A DNA stretch of 37,059 nucleotides from positions 1-37,059 of the forward strand of contig CAJPVJ010000132.1 of the NCBI GenBank assembly GCA_905397405.1, read 5' to 3'. The position numbers and the translations under genes were made by a program. The stretch comes from Oppiella nova. Lineage: Eukaryota > Arthropoda > Arachnida > Sarcoptiformes > Oppiidae. The notes under the pieces were generated by a model. The model was not told the origin of the DNA. It did no database searches and saw only the letters and a program-made list of their open reading frames with translations. Shown piece after piece: positions 1 to 12,198 of the stretch (the stretch's first letter is position 1; each line of letters begins with the position of its first letter).

Positions 1-237
1 AATCAATCAATTAGTGAAACACATGCACAGCAATAGTGAGTGTATGAGTCTATTACATAACTAACGCTATCGCGAAAACTCGACTTTTTTGTCTGTAATG
101 ACGGGCACTGACTCTCTCCCACTCTCTGCCACAGTTGTGGTGCTCTCCCAGTGCTCTCCCAGTGCTCTCTGGCTGTTGTGTAGTCTCTTGAACGAGCCGT
201 TCCTTCCATTCTTTAGCCCTTAATTCTAAAACTTATT
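1..237. repeat. Partner A of a complement-without-reversal pair
   Basis: Read 5' to 3', each base is the Watson-Crick complement of the base at 4991-5253 in the SAME direction: position n pairs with n+4990 for 1-128 and with n+5016 for 129-237. All 237 aligned positions agree. The left limit is unknown because the window starts here. The segment contains CCAGTGCTCTC units like those elsewhere in the window (5764, 21397), suggesting this is the native orientation. No gene is seen in it. Confidence 0.95.
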
Positions 238-3200
238 ATCGTCATTCATCTGATTGGTGTACTCGTGGTCTCGTTGACCACTCCTCAGCAGTTGTCCGAT
301 GGTTGCCATCATTGCCGAAGACATGATGTGGTGATTGTGTGACACAAACCCAAAACTGGTTGAAAGCAAGGGTTCAGTGAATGGCTCATAGAGTGCACGA
401 CGAGACTCACAATCACTGAATCATTGAATTCATTAATGCAATGAATTCTGGTGGAGGTTATACAGAGAGACAACACTGCAGCATACAATCAGGGAATCAA
501 AGAATCACTCAATTCAGTGAAAGCAATGTGTAGTCTAATCTGAATTAATTGAAAATAAGTGACAAATATTGAAAGTTATATTTTTATTTTTTTAAACAAA
601 TATCTCTTACCTCAACATATTTTAAGTTTAATATAAAGTTAACATTATTTTAATTTTTAATTATTCTGTTGATAATGTAATAATTGAATGCAGTATATTT
701 TCCAAACAATTATTAAGTGTGATGATTCTTGGATCTAAAATTTATAATGGATTTAAATTTTTATATATATTGTAATACACAAAATCGTAAATCATGTTAA
801 ATTGGTAATTCTAGAAAATAGGTGTGAAATCAACTCTTTTGTTAGTTTACTCTTTTTGAATAAATATATGAAACAGAAAATTGTTTAGAAATTTAGACAA
901 ATAGTAAAAAGTATTATCATATTATTCGCCAGAAAACTGGATATAATTTATGAATTGAATGCGAGAAAAGTGGTAAATATAAGGAAAATGTAACGATTGT
1001 ATGGATATATAGATCTAAAAGAGTATTGTATAACAAGAATGTCCTCTGCCTTTGATTTGAGCGCATCTTTTGGTCAAAAATGTGGAGAGTTTTGAAAATT
1101 TCAATTTTAAATATATGTTTGATTTGTGTTATAAATACTCCTAAAAGCAAACAATATACGAATATATGTAACCAACTTTTACGATAATATTGTTTTTATA
1201 TAATATTTTTTGGAGTTTAATATTATTTTACTTTAAGTACTCTTATCTTTAAGTTTTGCTTTGTTTTCACAGAAAAATAGTTTAAATTTAATAGAAATTG
1301 TGATAAAATGTCTTTCCCTTAACTTATATATAAAAATAATTAAAATTTATGGATATTTTAATAAAATAAATGCATTATAATGTTCAAGTGTTTTCTAAAT
1401 CGTTTCAGATTTGTATGTCTTTATTGAGCTATTCATACAGTAGTCATGTTTTTCACTATAAAGATACACTAAAACTGAATGCCAGACAAACAATTTCTTA
1501 TAAGGTATGACATACTTCTCGACATTATTCACATAATTATATTACAAATTCGTTACTTATTCTCAATCTTTCTATCGATTAGTGAATAAATTATAACTCA
1601 CTCTAATCTGATTCTCTCTAAACTTTTGATTATTAAATTAAGTTATTCTTTAATAAAATACTTTTTTGAGTAATTTTATTTATTGTTAATTTGTTTATTT
1701 AAAAATTACCAAATTTTTAATGTTTGATATTATATTTATTCAGAATTATATTAATTAGGAATTTAGCTTTGTTTAAAAATACAGATCTTAAGCTAACGAC
1801 ATCCTTTAAATAATCAAGGTATATTTTATAAATATTTAAAATTAAATAAATTGTTATAACATATCTATTTTGATTCTTGTTAATTTTAAAAATTAAAATT
1901 ATTACGGTTGCAAAAACTAATTATTATTTATTTTAAATTAATCAATATCAAAATATAAATATTACCAGTATATTTGACCAATAACTAAAATTAAAGTGAA
2001 TTAAAAATGGTTACAACTTACAGAGATTAATAGTTTTTAATATTAACTTTTTATGATAAATAGAAAGTAATATTTAATTTTGATTAAGTTATGATTACTA
2101 TTAGTAAAACTCAAACAATTTATTTACCGGTACTCAATTTCGTTTAGTATAATTAATTTTAAAATAAAATGTAAATGTTTTGCGACATCTTTTTATTTGT
2201 CATAAGTGAGGGTTAATGGGGACTGTTATTTGCTAATAACTATAATAAAGTTGCATTATATTTATTTTTGATCATTTTTATAAAGAGATTGATTGTTTTA
2301 TGAAGTCTCTTTATACTTCTCTAATTCAGTATTTTATTCTTAATACTTGTAGTGTACATTAAATTTTTCCGTAATTAAGAAATTAAAGTGGAAACGAATG
2401 ATTTTACAAAAATTTTTGTTTTAGTTTAACTTATATTTAAAACATTGATTTTGCAAATATAAAAATTAGTAACATTTATTAATAAATAAATGCATAATTA
2501 GTACACTTTTAATTAATTAACATAATTTAAAATATTTCTAAACTTGAATTATTTCGTAAATTAAGAATAAATTCTTTGATAACTCTTTGAATCTCTATTT
2601 AATAATTTATCAACAAAAATGCTAATTACTTCAATTGAATTTAAATATATAGAAACAATCGTATTATACTATATTTCGATCAAACGATGATTTATTTATC
2701 GATATATCCGTCAATTTTGGGGGTTTTATATAAGTTTTAAGTTTTTCGTGTCAATGAATTTGGATGCGATAGTTATGATGAGAAGCGAGTGTTTCACTTG
2801 TTTTTATTGAATCGACACAAATATTCAAAGAGATTAGTTATATTGGATTCCGTATACAATCTATTGATTGAATTTCTTTCGCGTCACTCTCTCCTCGATG
2901 TGTTGTTTTGGCTCGCATTTAGATTTAGTTTGGATTTTGATTTGCCATAACTTTTGACAATTTTTAAAAGTCTCTCTCAGATCACGAAAGCGTAAATTTA
3001 ATCAAAATGACAGTACAGTAGGGCTTAAAGGAAAGACTCTAAAAAACAGTCCAATAAATGAATGAATGAATGAATGAGGAGTAGGAGTGAGATATTGAGA
3101 GCACGACTGGAAACCGATGTGAATGTAAGCGACACTCTAATTGTAACTTTTGGTTCGCGTTTTTGGCAAAAGTTTATAATTTGCTTGATTTGAACAAAAC

Positions 3201-3827
3201 TCAAACCGTTTGAAACATCAGATTTTGTTATTAGGACTAAAAGTACAAAATTTTCATATCGACCGGTATTTGCATTTCATTTGGGAGATATCATAGAACA
3301 ACACATAAATGCTTTTAAAGGCTTTTTCATAAAACTTTTCACAAAAATAGTCTCTCGAGGAATATAAAGAGAGAAACATTTTTTCAAATTTAAAAAATGC
3401 AAACTCTTTGGCAATGCATTGCATATAAAGAAATGATTTGCCATTTTGTACCCGAAATTGACTCAATAAACTAAACAGTGACAAAAGAGTTGGGATTAAA
3501 GGCTATTATAGGCATTTGAGTCGTATTTTTGGCTAATTTCGTAATACAACAAAATTTATAACTTATTTAGTCATCTCTTTTAAACATCTTTTCTATTTGT
3601 GCACACATTCTGCATAACATTAATTGAACTTTTCGTTAATTTAGAGGTAATTTATTTGGGATTCGTGTTGAACTCAAAGGGCGCGCCTTATATTTGAATT
3701 CATTCACTGAAACTCACATAAAAAGCAATTCTCAATTGTATCTCAAAAATAGATGACAGACTCCAGAGTAAAGCCCATCCATTGAGAGAATAGGAGTACA
3801 CACTCTCCTCAATGAAAGTTAAGATCA
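238..3827. other. Gene-less AT-rich flank
   Basis: No coding segment is supported. About 541-2760 is extremely AT-rich with runs of A and T, and may be decayed sequence. An (ATGA)n run lies at 3055-3077. No terminal repeats or transposase fragments were recognised. Confidence 0.6.
3055..3077. repeat. (ATGA)n microsatellite
   Basis: Five consecutive ATGA/TGAA units followed by GAGGAGTAGGAG; simple repeat only. Confidence 0.8.
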
Positions 3828-3876
3828 GGAGAGAGAGAGAGAGTGAGAGTGAGTGAGTGAGAGAGAGAGAGAGAGT
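3828..3876 (+). repeat. (GA)n tract interrupted by GAGT units
   Basis: GA dinucleotides with several GTGA interruptions over about 49 nt, purine-rich on the plus strand. Confidence 0.9.
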
Positions 3877-4990
3877 TGAAAAGTGTATTAAATGAAATGA
3901 AATTTATATAAATCCCATTGAGAGTCATCATATTTTTGCAAATCATTAATATAAAAATTTTTCGGTCAAATAGAAATCAGTAACAAATTCATTACATAAG
4001 AAATAATTATAGTGTCCGTCAAAGTCATACTAATATTAAATGTGAAGAATTATATGATTTAGTGTTTTATTCGCCAAAAAACAATTAACAGAAGAAAAAA
4101 CAGAATTTGGTTGTAATAGAAAAGTGTATAATATTTGCATACATTTTATTCAAATAAAAGCCGAACTCTTTCTATAGATTTTTGCAAAGAGTTTAGAATT
4201 TTGTTTATATAGTCGTCGACTTGAATGTGAATATTCTGTTGGACTGATCGCCAGATTATATGTTAAAAAACGAAGGGTTTTTTGAGTCGAAACGCAAATC
4301 GATTTTAACGGGCATTCAATGCATACACTTGTGTTGGAAGTGAAGTAGAGATGCAGTGAATGTCTGTTCTTCAGAGGGATTCCAATTAGGATTTTTGCAT
4401 ATATGAGGAAAGGCTGGCATTAGATGCAGACGAGTGGGGAAAACAACGGCTCCATCGCCATAGAGGAGAGGGAGGAGAGGATTCTCGTCAATGCTATGCT
4501 CTTATGCTATGTTTTTTGCATAAAAAGAGTTGCGTTGTTGTGCTGCCGGTGCTGTCGATGTGCTGGTGATGTGGATGTGTTGGATGTGTTGGAATGGAAA
4601 TGAAACTCAAATATACAGCAAAACAACGCATTCCGAAGAATTCACTCGTTTTGCAACTATTGCTATGGCTTTCACTCCCAAATCATCTCATTTGACATGT
4701 TTTTAGGCTAACTCTCCATAAGTATTATTATTATCTGTACTCTATTGGGAAGGCTATGAGTGCTAAGAATTGAAACTAATATTTCATTCATTTAACTGCA
4801 TTTTATTTGTTTTAAAGTTGTAAAGCAATGAAAGCACACAAACAAAAATATCTGCCAATTAATAAGTTATAAAAAATGTAATAAAAAATAGATAGATATT
4901 TAAGTCCCTATTATAAGACTAATAAGACTACCAGTGCTGCACTGTGTGTATTGGGAGCGCCGGCGTTGTAGTAGATTAAGACGCCTCACA
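3877..4990. other. Gene-less flank between GA tract and partner B
   Basis: Mixed-composition non-coding DNA with several TTTTTGCATA strings (4133, 4394, 4514) and one exact copy of the dispersed 12-mer at 4927. No open frame with domain content. Confidence 0.55.
4927..4938 (-). promoter_or_regulatory. Dispersed 12-mer AGCACTGGTAGT, exact copy
   Basis: Plus strand reads ACTACCAGTGCT, followed by GCACTGTGTG. It sits 53 nt before partner B. Confidence 0.55.
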
Positions 4991-5253
4991 TTAGTTAGTT
5001 AATCACTTTGTGTACGTGTCGTTATCACTCACATACTCAGATAATGTATTGATTGCGATAGCGCTTTTGAGCTGAAAAAACAGACATTACTGCCCGTGAC
5101 TGAGAGAGGGTGAGAGACTCTCTCTCTGAGAGAGGGTGAGAGACGGTGTCAACACCACGAGAGGGTCACGAGAGGGTCACGAGAGACCGACAACACATCA
5201 GAGAACTTGCTCGGCAAGGAAGGTAAGAAATCGGGAATTAAGATTTTGAATAA
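4991..5253. repeat. Partner B of a complement-without-reversal pair
   Basis: This 263-nt stretch equals the base-by-base complement, not the reverse complement, of positions 1-237, plus a 26-nt insertion at 5119-5144. For example, position 1 starts AATCAATCAATTAGTG and 4991 starts TTAGTTAGTTAATCAC. Agreement stops abruptly after 5253. It is neither a direct nor an inverted repeat, so ordinary self-alignment would miss it. Confidence 0.95.
5119..5144. repeat. 26-nt insertion: near-tandem duplication inside partner B
   Basis: The inserted block is TCTCTCTC followed by a second copy of the preceding 18-mer TGAGAGAGGGTGAGAGAC (first copy 5101-5118, second 5127-5144). It is the only difference between the two partners, so the two are not literal copies of one string. 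Confidence 0.9.
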
Positions 5254-5557
5254 GATTTTTGCATATAATATAATACATTAGTAGTCGAGTTGGCCTTTAA
5301 AGCCCTAAACTCCAGTTCATAGCACTCATAGCACGAACGCTCGCAAAATCAATCGTCTTCATTAAAATGGCTCTTTTGCATACTTTTTTGCATCCATACC
5401 CTCTCGGCCCCCACTTCTCAATACACAAAATGCAAAATAAGTTAACCAAATCCCGGTGAAGCGAGCACTGAGAGCACTGAGAGATCACTACTCGTGATGG
5501 ATATGAGAGTAAAAAAGAATAAAGTATTCAAAAATAGTACAGAAAGAGTAGAAAGAG

Positions 5558-5559
<2 letters not shown>

Positions 5560-5602
<43 letters not shown>
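5560..5602 (+). repeat. (GA)n tract
   Basis: About 21 uninterrupted GA units. Confidence 0.95.
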
Positions 5603-5606
<4 letters not shown>

Positions 5607-5823
5607 TCTAAGGGAACAGAAAGAAAGGATAAAATGATGTGAAATGCTTTTTGGTATTAAAGTTTCAGTGTTAGTGATGACAGTTTGAAAGTTTCATCCA
5701 ATTGTATGCAAGACAGCGATTGCAGTCTCCACTGTACGGCAACTGTTAAGATGTCACGAGAATACCAGTGCTCTCTGTTTAGAGATGTGAGGAACTGGAG
5801 GACAGAATCGTCTCTTTTTTTGT

Positions 5824-5862
5824 CACATCAAACGAATTACAAAATATATATCGTTTGATGTG
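5824..5862. repeat. Perfect 12-bp inverted repeat, hairpin
   Basis: Arms CACATCAAACGA (5824-5835) and TCGTTTGATGTG (5851-5862) are perfect reverse complements around a 15-nt A/T-rich loop. It could fold as a hairpin or be a remnant of an inverted insertion. There is no neighbouring gene. Confidence 0.85.
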
Positions 5863-6076
5863 TTTGCTGTCCATTACTTCCTAACGCTATTAAAATCGAA
5901 ATAAGTTTTTCAAAACTGAACTGTCGTTTGAAAAAGTGGTCGGCTTTGAAAAGTTTGAACACAAAAAGGAATTTGAAGTTTTCAAATATCAAACAAATTG
6001 AACGAATGGACCGACCATTTGGCTGTTTCTCACAATCACGTGTATTATACATCATATGATAGAGAAGTTGTGCACA

Positions 6077-6098
6077 AATAATATAATATAATATAATA
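6077..6098. repeat. (TATAA)n microsatellite
   Basis: About four ATATA/TATAA pentamer units. Confidence 0.75.
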
Positions 6099-6211
6099 CT
6101 CGCGAAATAGTTAATGCTTTAGAGCTCTGTTAGATTGTCAGGTGAATGGGAATTACTCGCTAAAAGTGAACGTATTGATCATCACTCACTACAGTACAGA
6201 TCCAGCACTAG

Positions 6212-6223
6212 AGCACTGGTAGT
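6212..6223 (+). promoter_or_regulatory. Dispersed 12-mer AGCACTGGTAGT, exact copy
   Basis: The match extends on the right to AGCACTGGTAGTGTTG, an extension shared with the copy at 31167 and, apart from its first two bases, with the copy at 35639. Confidence 0.55.
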
Positions 6224-6698
6224 GTTGGGTCACAATAGCTTACAGTATCTGTTCATAGTATTCACTACATAATATGGTACAATGTTTGATAAGATGTTAA
6301 AAAACTTGCCAAACCATACCAACCACACCAACCCTACCCACCATATATATAATGCACTGTTTTTGCATTTAAAATATCAAAATATATTTATATATAACTT
6401 GTATCAAGAAAAACACTTTTAAATATAAAGTTTCTTTCAGAGAGAAATATTTGGTTACAAAACAGTACACGTATTCAATGTATTCAATATTCTAATATAT
6501 TTCATGAAATTCTTATTTTATATATTCATTAATTTTCATAAAAAGTTTTGAATCGCCAGAAATGCATTCATTTTCATCTCTCGGATGACATTTTAATATA
6601 TTTCAAAAATATTTCAAATCATATGCAGTGGCGTAACAACAATGAACTGATCATCAGATTTATTGATAGTGTTTTTTATCCAACTTTTGTTATTAAAT

Positions 6699-6702
<4 letters not shown>

Positions 6703-6735
<33 letters not shown>
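6703..6735 (-). repeat. (TC)n tract
   Basis: About 16 TC units; the only long dinucleotide tract in the window with pyrimidines on the plus strand. Confidence 0.95.
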
Positions 6736-6737
<2 letters not shown>

Positions 6738-9390
6738 ATCCTTCTCACACATCTCTCAGTTCTTTCTAATAAACAGTTTTTATATTTTTCTTTTGCTTAA
6801 TAAAGAAAAGATTATTAATTATACGAAATATTTATGCTATTCTTCTACCCATTTCTCTCCGGTTTTCTTAATCGCTGCCAATTATAAGATTAAGAAAAAC
6901 AACACAAAACTAAACAAAAAATATTTCGTCAAATAAATAATTTTTTGTTTAAATGAATGCGTTCATTCATTATTCGCTAATTAGTAAATAAAATATTCAA
7001 AACATTTATAACAAGAAATGATAAGTAAAGCAGTTTTTTCTGTAAAATTACGAATTTCTCGATTAGATGTGTAGTAAAAATGAGAAACTCTTGAAAATTT
7101 TTGTTATGAATTTTAACGCCTCTTTGTATTTAACAAAAAATTCTTGCGATGTATTGAAAACTGAGGTCTAAAACATGAAACAAGACTTACTGTATGGGGA
7201 GGGAAGAGAGAGATATGCGTAGAGTTTTAAATATTGATTAAATGTCATTCTCTGGTGTTGTAAAAAAGGGTGTCGGAGTTGGATAAGTGTGGAGCACAGG
7301 GATAGGGAAGGGATAGACAGAGGCATAGGGATAGGATGCAACTAAAATGTCATAAAACAAGGCAACAAAGTTAGCGCTCGTCGAAAAATAGAGCCCAATA
7401 TTCATGATATATATATTGAATTGCTTTGAGGCATATATTCATAGCGTTCATAGCATTGGCAGCAACTTTTTGGAGGGAAATCGTTGTTCAATAGTGTTAG
7501 CAATACATTGAATTTTACCAAAGTTACCAAAGTTGGTCCGTTTACGCGTCATTACTCACAAAACCCACGAGAAAACAACAGTCACTATATTAAGGATATT
7601 ATATATACACTAACAATACACACGCTTTCTATGAACAATATGTTCATCACTTTAAAGAGTTTGTACTCAAAAATTTCAATTTCTTCGATTGCACTCAAAT
7701 TCACATATCATTTCAAATTGACGACTATTTCACTGGTGTTTCAGTTGTTGTCTCTCATCTCATCTCATATGATATGCTTTACTCCGATTGATCCGATGCT
7801 ATGAAATGCATTGAAATGTAATTCACTTGTATTGCAGTGGAGTGTCATTTCCGCACAAATCAAAACGTTTTCAAATTTCATTTACCAAATCAATGGACTC
7901 TAAATAAACGGTCAATAACTTTGACATTTGTTGGCTAATAAAACGGATAATATTTGAGATTTATATAAAATATTAGGCAATAATGAAAATATATATAAAA
8001 ATTGATAGTTTCGTAACTCCTTTTGTGTTGCAAACAATCCATAAATATTTAATGTTTTTTGTAAACACTTTCATTCAAATTCATTTTCACTGTATATACA
8101 GTATATCGCTATAATATATTACAAGAAAAACCGTTTTAACAATATATCAGTCATTTTCAAGAGTTGCCATAAAAAAGTATTCAAACGATAAAAATATAAA
8201 TTATAATATTGTCTAAAATGAAATACACACTAGTTTTCCAAATTCTGTTGCATTTTCTCATTAGTCGTCTATAAATATAAACTTTTAATAAAAACATTCA
8301 ATACATTAACAAGTCTTATATAAGATTTATGAAATAATTAAATTTATATTTCATTTAATGGTAATTAGACAGGTTTTGACAACAATCAGAAAGTCATTTG
8401 TTTCTGAACATATTTCAATTCAATAAACTTAATTACATTTTGACAAACATTTTGACAAATTCTACATTTTCTTATAAATAGGAAAATTCATCATTTTTTG
8501 ATTGAAATTATTATTTATCAATAGATTGATGTATAATAAACACAAATTGTCGTAACAAATATTAATAATTTTTATTAAAATTTAAAACATTTCATAAATC
8601 AAAATTTAGAGAAAATTACAAACATAGAAATGACATAAAAATTAGAAAACAAAATTTTGCAAAACATAGTATAAGGGCAGTATATTGAGATTAAGCTAAC
8701 AAAAAATATTAGTTATATATTGAATAACAAATAATTCATTTTTAATGCTGAGATAAAAAATAATCAATACTTACATAGAGTTGTGTGACAAATGTATGGA
8801 TTGCACTAAATATAGTGGAAGAGTAGAGAGAAGTAGAGAAAACTTTCTAATTATTTCTACTCGAGGCTCGGCTGTGAAAAAAATCGCGAGAATAATGTGA
8901 AGCAAAAAATGTGTTTTTTAAATACTATCGTAACGTAAGGCTCGGGGGATCTGAGAAAAAAGTTTTGGGAAAAGAAATCATTGAGAGAATGAGTTAAAGT
9001 GTTGAAGTGTGACAAAAGTTTTGGTGAGATATATATATATCTGAATATATATATTGTTTTGTGGATAAAAGTGTGATTTTTGTGAAGAAATCGCTCAAAG
9101 GATTTTCGATAGCATTATATTGTCCTTACATTTATGTGCAGTTTATTTGTTTTTTAACTTTAATTTCAATTCTATATAGCAGTCCATTCCCGGGGGAAAT
9201 TATATGTAGTAGTTTAGAGCCTCACTATTCTGCATGTTTTTCTATGGCAGTCAGGGATAGGGGTTGAGATGCTATGATGGCTGTGTGCCTGTAAGCTGTG
9301 ATGAAGTATACTTGTCCTCTACAGTAGTGACTAAAAAATTGTGATTACAAATCGATATTTAGTAAAATGTGATGAACTAAAGGAGAGGCG

Positions 9391-9455
9391 GAGAGAGAGT
9401 GAGTGAGTGAGAGAGAGAGAGAGGGAGAGAGGGAGAGGGAGAGAGAGAGAGAGAG
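9391..9455 (+). repeat. (GA)n tract with GGGA and GTGA interruptions
   Basis: About 65 nt of purine-rich dinucleotide repeat. Confidence 0.9.
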
Positions 9456-9987
9456 GATGAAAAAGAAGGGTTTGCAGAGAAGAGTAGAGTAAGAGTTCGT
9501 ATTTCTATTCGTTTTATGCAAGAATTGATCCAATTTTGGCGATGAGTCGGGCTTTAGTTTTCACTGGATTTTGTTTTTCTCTATTCTTTTCTCTGGACTC
9601 AATAGCAGCACAACTGCATCACTATTTCATAGCACACTTCATACCCCCATTCCTGTGCTTTTAAATCCTTTAATCAAAAACAGTGAGACATTGGAAGAGG
9701 AGATGAGCAGAAATAGAGGCAAAACACGTGATTAGCTGTGAAGCTCTACAGGCTTTGGTCGCACTGTTCGCTCGCAAATCAATACTTTTTTTCATTAAAA
9801 AAGTTGATGTGTTTGATGTAAAAAAGCCTTCCAATAGAGTTAACTCGTCTCTCGATTTCCATTAGACTGTCTTAAGCTCTACTCCTCTCCTCTCCAACAC
9901 TTCAATACTATCTTACGTTTAGTTTTTATTTCATTTGCTTTTCTTTTCTATTTATATATGAATTGCAAGACATATAATATATTTCAG

Positions 9988-10028
9988 GAATACTTGAAAC
10001 ACAACTCGAGATTTGCCTCAATTCAATG
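9988..10028 (+). other. Weak candidate micro-exon
   Basis: A 41-nt stretch is bounded by ATATATTTCAG on the left and ATG|GTAAGTG on the right, both good matches to plus-strand splice consensus. Two reading frames are open but no family is recognised. It could be a UTR or non-coding RNA exon, or chance. Confidence 0.15.
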
Positions 10029-10409
10029 GTAAGTGTCAGTGAATAGATATATGGCATCAATACAGCCCATCCATGCGCTGTGCACTGGTCAGTTGGGAAT
10101 GTCATTGGTTCACAAGCAAACGCATGTGCGGCCCCAGTAGCCTATCGAAAGAGGAAAAGGACACAAAACGCACAAAAAAAATATAAGAATCGACTTTTCT
10201 TTTTCCAATTTTTTTCAGATGAATCTGAAACTGTAGTTCACTTGCAGTGCTTCTGAGTGTTCATTCATGTATACCAATAGGGATTCATTGGACCAAAAGG
10301 GGATCAAAAGCACAATACGAAGGGAACTGAACTAAATTGAAAGCAAAGATACAAAAATGATTTTTTAGAGTTGAAAATCAGGAAAAAGGGGAAGAATTGA
10401 GTGAATATC

Positions 10410-10411
<2 letters not shown>

Positions 10412-10449
<38 letters not shown>
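10412..10449 (+). repeat. (GA)n tract
   Basis: About 18 GA units, uninterrupted. Confidence 0.95.
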
Positions 10450-10452
<3 letters not shown>

Positions 10453-12157
10453 AAGAGATGTAAAATTGTAAAAAACTTGACTCACAAACGATTTCTTTCT
10501 TCTGTTCAGCTCTAGTCCAGCGATTGTATGAATAGACGGGAGAATAGGATAACGTGTCCGCCCGGCAAATGACTGATGGTTTATAGCGATTAAAAATGAG
10601 CGCAAGAGTGGGAAGGGATTCAGCCTTTCATTGCATTACTAGTCGACTACTACTCCATACTTCACTGCAATGCAATGGTGTTGGACCACAAAAACACTTT
10701 GATATAAAAAAGGGAAAATAAATTAAAGGGGAAGTGAATTAAATTTACATGAGTTGCGAGTTGCATGTGAGGCATACCAGCCCTTGCATACAATGCCTAC
10801 TCTGCATACGGACTAATGGTTTATTGCAAGAGTTTGCCAAAAAAGGTTGACTACAACAGCATTGCATTGATGTGAGCCCGTCTTCAGACCCAAACCATAA
10901 CACAACACATAATACGCACATGTTTTGTGTTTTCTCCCGGCCCTCCCTGTGCTCCAACTGCACTCTTAGCACCGATTCCTTAAGACACTAACATTTACAT
11001 AATGACGCGCATCACTGACTGATGCACTCCAGCCCTCACACACACAGTCTATGGGGGACTGACTGGAGGGAAGCCAACTCTTATCACAAACTCTAATATT
11101 AATTCACTTTATGTGCACTACTTTTTTTTATAATGATGACTATGACTACCCCTTTCCGGTATCTATCATTTTTCTCACAGCCATATTGACTCGCATCCCA
11201 CCCTCCCTTTAACTCTAATTTCCCTGCGGATCCCCTGTCGCTCAAAACAAAAACGCAGACCCCGTTCCCCGTCCCCCCGTCTCCCCTTTGAGTTGAGTAG
11301 CAGTGCTGTAGTGTTCAGTACTGTTCAGCACTACTTGTGCTTCATTTCATTCATGTCGTCCCAAAACCCCTTAATCTAAACATTCGGACATTTCAAACAT
11401 TTGCCAAATTTGTAGCTTTAAAATACATACGCTTTGCATAAGTATACCAAAGACTGACTATCAGTAATAATATTATGTATTGAATCGCCTTTGGGCTCAC
11501 TTTTACCCGTCCGACAAGAAATTATGCAAACAGAGAGAGACTCCGTAATCCTAATACACTTTTTTCTACAAAAAACTCTTATCCGGTTAAAGCAAAATAT
11601 AAAAACTCAAACATTGGTTGCTTTGGTCTCATATTAGAGGTGAACCAAACGGTTCTTCAATTTCCTGAATCACTCGCGTTTTGCAATCATTTCAATCAAA
11701 ACATTTTTGTTTGAAATAAGATTTCAATCTATTTTAATACTAAATTCAATCCATACATGCATTTCCAATTCCACTATGCAATTCCATTGCTACAGTATTT
11801 AGCATCAAATATATTATTTTATTATTAAATTTAGTATTAAATTATATTTTTTGATTGAGATAGCGATCAATATTCTGATCTATTGTATTAACTACTAAAC
11901 TAATTTTGGTGCAAAAAATCATTTAAATTCAGTTAATTCTCTGATAGACTGCTAAGAGTTAATCAAAAAACATGCGTTGAATACATCGAGACAATCACTT
12001 AATCATTCAAAAGCTTTTTGAGGTCTTTTGCGTTACACCTCTTTATTAAAAGTGTGACTCAAAAATGAAAATCAATGTTTAAAAAATGAATGAAAAAGTG
12101 GAACGAAATGTATATACAGTACTAAAACCCTCCGACAAGTAATAAACGAAAGGTATG

Positions 12158-12160
<3 letters not shown>

Positions 12161-12195
<35 letters not shown>
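12161..12195 (+). repeat. (GA)n tract
   Basis: About 17 GA units, uninterrupted. Confidence 0.95.

Positions 12196-12198
<3 letters not shown>

Larger units (their letters stand above)
5254..9390. other. Gene-less flank
   Basis: Non-coding, with simple repeats, one strong hairpin (5824-5862) and long AT-rich sections around 6240-6700 and 7920-8760. Open frames such as 7484-7804 have no recognisable domain and biased composition. Confidence 0.55.

Noticed and set aside
541-2760. AT-rich block as a transposon relic
   Set aside because: No terminal inverted repeats, target-site duplication or recognisable coding remnant was seen.
7484-7804. 106-residue plus-strand open frame
   Set aside because: No domain, no homologue recognised, low-complexity composition, and no splice or promoter context. 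AT-rich flank yields such frames by chance.
10412-10449. Open frames with Ser-Leu repeats around the GA tracts (also at 9391, 24861, 30464, 31764)
   Set aside because: GA/TC dinucleotides read as Ser-Leu or Arg-Glu in open frames automatically; none has a recognisable domain.
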